NCBI GenBank assembly: GCA_045629285.1
Contig: JAZQQY010000014.1
Coordinates: 1-64,000 of the forward strand
From: UBA1723 sp045629285
GTDB lineage: Bacteria; Bacteroidota; Bacteroidia; Bacteroidales; Paludibacteraceae
Direction: 5' to 3'
DNA length: 64,000 nucleotides
The position numbers and the translations under genes were made by a program. This document shows, piece after piece, positions 61,962-64,000 of the stretch (position 1 is the stretch's first letter; each line of letters begins with the position of its first letter). The notes under the pieces were generated by a model. That model searched no databases and was not told where the DNA came from. It was given only the letters and a program-made list of their open reading frames with translations.

Positions 61962-62966
61962 ATGAGCGGAAAAGAAGAAACTAAATATGCAACAGAGCAC
62001 TCCTACGACACAAAACAAGAGAATGGAGAGTACGAAAAGAATGGCCATACTTCAGAGTCGAACGAAGAAAACTCAATAGAAGCAATGTTGGCTATTCATG
62101 AAGCAAAACGAATAAAATTGCATACAATCATTACCATATTTGCAATTGTAGCAATAGGATTGATAATATTTTTCATGCCTGAGTTGGGAGGAAGTGCAAT
62201 TGAAGCTATTGGAGCAGCGATAATATGGATTTTACTGGTTAGTTGTATTTGTTCATATAAAAACGTGATTTCATACCAAGAGAAAATAATGCCATTGATG
62301 ATCAGTCAGGTATATCACCCTAACTTGCAAGGAAAACTTAATTACAACATTCCAAAACCTACAGTATTTGAGAATGAAATTGGCAATACATACAGTTCGT
62401 ATCTGTTCTCTTCTTTCAATAGAGAATGTTATGAGGATACATTCACAGGCTCAATGAACAACACAGAATTCGGATTCAGAGAGCTAAGGTTAGAGAGCGG
62501 CAACAAACATAGAACCACTGAATTTTACGGCATTCATATCCAAATAAAATACAACGACATCATCGGAACACGAACTCTTTTCAACAAGGATACAAGCGTA
62601 TGGGGGCACCATGTAAAAAGCATAGGCACTGAAAATCCTGAATTCAATCGTATGTATTCCGTCTATTCCGACGATTTTGAAGAGACAGCACGACTACTTT
62701 CTTCAAGATTCGTATCCAAACTAAAAAAGCTACATGACAGCGCGATGATTCTAAGCAAAAAGGGGTTGGGCAAAACCATCAAAATATCTGTGGATCTTAA
62801 CATACTGGACATTTTCATCCCGTGCGAGTTGGACTTTTTTGAACCATCATTCTTCTCAAAAACGACAATCAAGGATGTGAGGCGAGATCAACTAAGGCTT
62901 ATCAGAATTCTAGACATTGTAGATATATTGACTTCCGATGTTGAGTTTCAACATTCTGATATATAA
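61962..62966 (+). CDS. DUF3137 membrane protein
   Basis: A 334-residue protein. It begins with a charged, disordered N-terminus (about 1-50), has two membrane segments (about 52-72 and 80-98), then a soluble DUF3137 domain with YEDTFTGSMNNTEFGFREL, FYGIHIQIKYND and FNRMYSVYSDDFEETARLLSSRF. DUF3137 proteins are envelope-associated and of unknown role. It has its own promoter and is followed by the clpB regulatory region. Confidence 0.7.
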   Translation: MSGKEETKYATEHSYDTKQENGEYEKNGHTSESNEENSIEAMLAIHEAKRIKLHTIITIFAIVAIGLIIFFMPELGGSAIEAIGAAIIWILLVSCICSYKNVISYQEKIMPLMISQVYHPNLQGKLNYNIPKPTVFENEIGNTYSSYLFSSFNRECYEDTFTGSMNNTEFGFRELRLESGNKHRTTEFYGIHIQIKYNDIIGTRTLFNKDTSVWGHHVKSIGTENPEFNRMYSVYSDDFEETARLLSSRFVSKLKKLHDSAMILSKKGLGKTIKISVDLNILDIFIPCELDFFEPSFFSKTTIKDVRRDQLRLIRILDIVDILTSDVEFQHSDI

Positions 62967-62984
62967 TAATGATTTTCTCATTTC

Positions 62985-63060
62985 TGCCAAAATGACGTAT
63001 AATCAATCAAAAAAGATAGGTCAAGCGGACTTTTTGTCGTGCAGAAGGCCATTTTTGACC
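62985..63060 (+). promoter_or_regulatory. Candidate upstream activator sites for clpB
   Basis: TGCCAAAATGAC (62985-62996) and GGCCATTTTTGACC (63047-63060), both of the form GCCA-N3/4-TGAC, located about 25-90 bp upstream of a sigma-54-like promoter. They could be enhancer-binding protein sites. Confidence 0.35.
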
Positions 63061-63072
63061 GTTTTTAGGCAT

Positions 63073-63087
63073 TGGCACACAATTTGA
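63073..63087 (+). promoter_or_regulatory. Sigma-54-like -24/-12 promoter of clpB
   Basis: TGGCAC, five bases, then TTGA: matches TGGCAC-N5-TTGC at all but the last base. The ATG is 34 bp downstream. No TAnnTTTG element occurs in this gap. Confidence 0.45.
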
Positions 63088-63121
63088 ACCTAATAGAGCG
63101 TAACAATAAATTTTGACGATT

Positions 63122-64000
63122 ATGGATTTTAAGAATTTCACATTAAAAGCACAAGAAGTCGTTAAGGAATCTATCAAAATTGTACAGACTTCGGGTCAGC
63201 AAGTAATTGAGCCGGAACATATATTCAAGGCTGCTCTTAAAGTGAGCGATAATATTGTAAACTTCCTAATGAGCAAAACAGGATCCAACGCACAAAGTAT
63301 AGTCGTAGCGATGGATAAGATGATTGCGCAGGGACCCAAAGTAAGAGGAGGCGAACCATATTTCAGCCACTTGACTAATGATCTATTCTTCAAAGCGGAA
63401 ACATTAAGCCGTGAAGCCGGCGATGATTTCGTGACAGTAGAATATTTGATTCTTGGTCTGCTAAATACAGAAAGTGCCGCTGCAATAGTATTGAAAAAAT
63501 TCGGTATGACCGCTGAGGATACAGCTGCTGCGATCAAGGAGTTGAGACAGGGCAGCAATGTAAAATCAGACAGTGCAGAGGAATCATATCAGGCACTTGA
63601 AAGATTCGCAATAAATCTAAATGAGCGTGCACGTTCAGGCAAACTAGATCCGGTGATTGGCCGAGACGAGGAAATCAGACGTGTGCTTCAGATTCTTTCA
63701 CGTCGTACTAAGAACAATCCTATATTGATTGGAGAACCAGGTACAGGTAAGACAGCGATAGCTGAAGGTCTTGCACATAGAATCGTGCGTGGCGACGTGC
63801 CTGAAAACCTAAAGACAAAGCAGCTATACTCATTGGATATGGGTGCTCTTGTGGCAGGAGCCAAATATAAAGGTGAATTCGAGGAGCGTTTGAAATCTGT
63901 TGTCAACGAGGTATCTAAATCCGACGGCGAAATCATATTGTTCATCGATGAGATTCATACTCTTGTGGGCGCAGGTAAGGGCGACGGTGCGATGGATGCC
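63122..64000 (+). CDS. clpB: ClpB disaggregase, N-terminal part
   Basis: The first 293 residues of a Hsp100/ClpB ATPase; the gene runs off the right edge. The N domain (about 1-150; FTLKAQEVVKESIKIVQTSG) is followed by NBD1 with Walker A GEPGTGKT (about residue 203), the pore loop GAKYKGEFEERLK and Walker B ILFIDEIHTLVGAG. ClpB pulls proteins out of aggregates with DnaK. ATG 63122 matches the family start. Confidence 0.92.
   Translation, partial: MDFKNFTLKAQEVVKESIKIVQTSGQQVIEPEHIFKAALKVSDNIVNFLMSKTGSNAQSIVVAMDKMIAQGPKVRGGEPYFSHLTNDLFFKAETLSREAGDDFVTVEYLILGLLNTESAAAIVLKKFGMTAEDTAAAIKELRQGSNVKSDSAEESYQALERFAINLNERARSGKLDPVIGRDEEIRRVLQILSRRTKNNPILIGEPGTGKTAIAEGLAHRIVRGDVPENLKTKQLYSLDMGALVAGAKYKGEFEERLKSVVNEVSKSDGEIILFIDEIHTLVGAGKGDGAMDA

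Noticed and set aside
1..64000. Insertion sequence, prophage, integron or defence island
   Set aside because: No transposase, integrase, phage structural gene or defence nuclease was found; the PIN pair is the only TA-like locus and is broken.

Overview
The window is a 64 kb piece of a Bacteroidales chromosome; the genus is not resolved. The evidence is a full-length SprA (type IX secretion translocon), proteins ending in type IX sorting domains, a BtuB-BtuG corrinoid uptake locus, BspA-like leucine-rich proteins, and many starts preceded by the Bacteroidetes -7 element TAnnTTTG (often with TTG about 19 bp upstream) and by A-rich leaders without a Shine-Dalgarno sequence. No IS element, transposase, prophage, integron, rRNA or CRISPR array was seen. 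Overall it is core chromosome with decayed genes and dispersed intergenic repeats.

Left arm (0-8 kb): the 3' end of a long-chain acyl-CoA synthetase, an antitoxin/PIN-toxin pair whose toxin has lost its middle, a small membrane protein, and a corrinoid uptake operon read leftwards (btuB-btuG-btuF-btuC-btuD) whose ATPase gene is a pseudogene. Then 8-30 kb: lipoproteins, prfB with its programmed frameshift, hemW, a large repeat-built surface protein coupled to an OmpA/TSP3 protein, coaD, a Ca2+ P-type ATPase followed by a chagasin-like inhibitor, yjbQ, a YbaK deacylase, and a leftward operon of two DUF3298-type lipoproteins, rsmG, pcm and an SPFH protein, then an MltF-like transglycosylase.

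29-41 kb: phoH-recF-dciA-thioesterase operon, several lipoproteins, a BspA-like LRR gene lying between 56-bp direct repeats derived from the 3' end of the adjacent DnaJ/TerB gene, a DoxX-family protein, gdhA and ddh. 41-56 kb: maeB, an HD phosphohydrolase, ruvA, sprA and a type IX cargo protein. 56-64 kb: TerB protein, a tRNA operon (Met, Glu, Glu), comEC, rpe, a frameshifted mini-gene made of a signal peptide plus a type IX sorting tail, a second LRR protein, a DUF3137 protein and the start of clpB behind a sigma-54-like promoter.

Surface biology links much of the window: sprA supplies the secretion pore; the 1176-aa repeat protein, the 702-aa protein and the broken mini-gene carry the sorting tails it recognises; the BspA-like and OmpA/TSP3 proteins and BtuG add further surface components. 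The most unusual material is not a single new operon but two families of dispersed, structured intergenic repeats, the repeat-flanked LRR gene, and several genes caught in decay.
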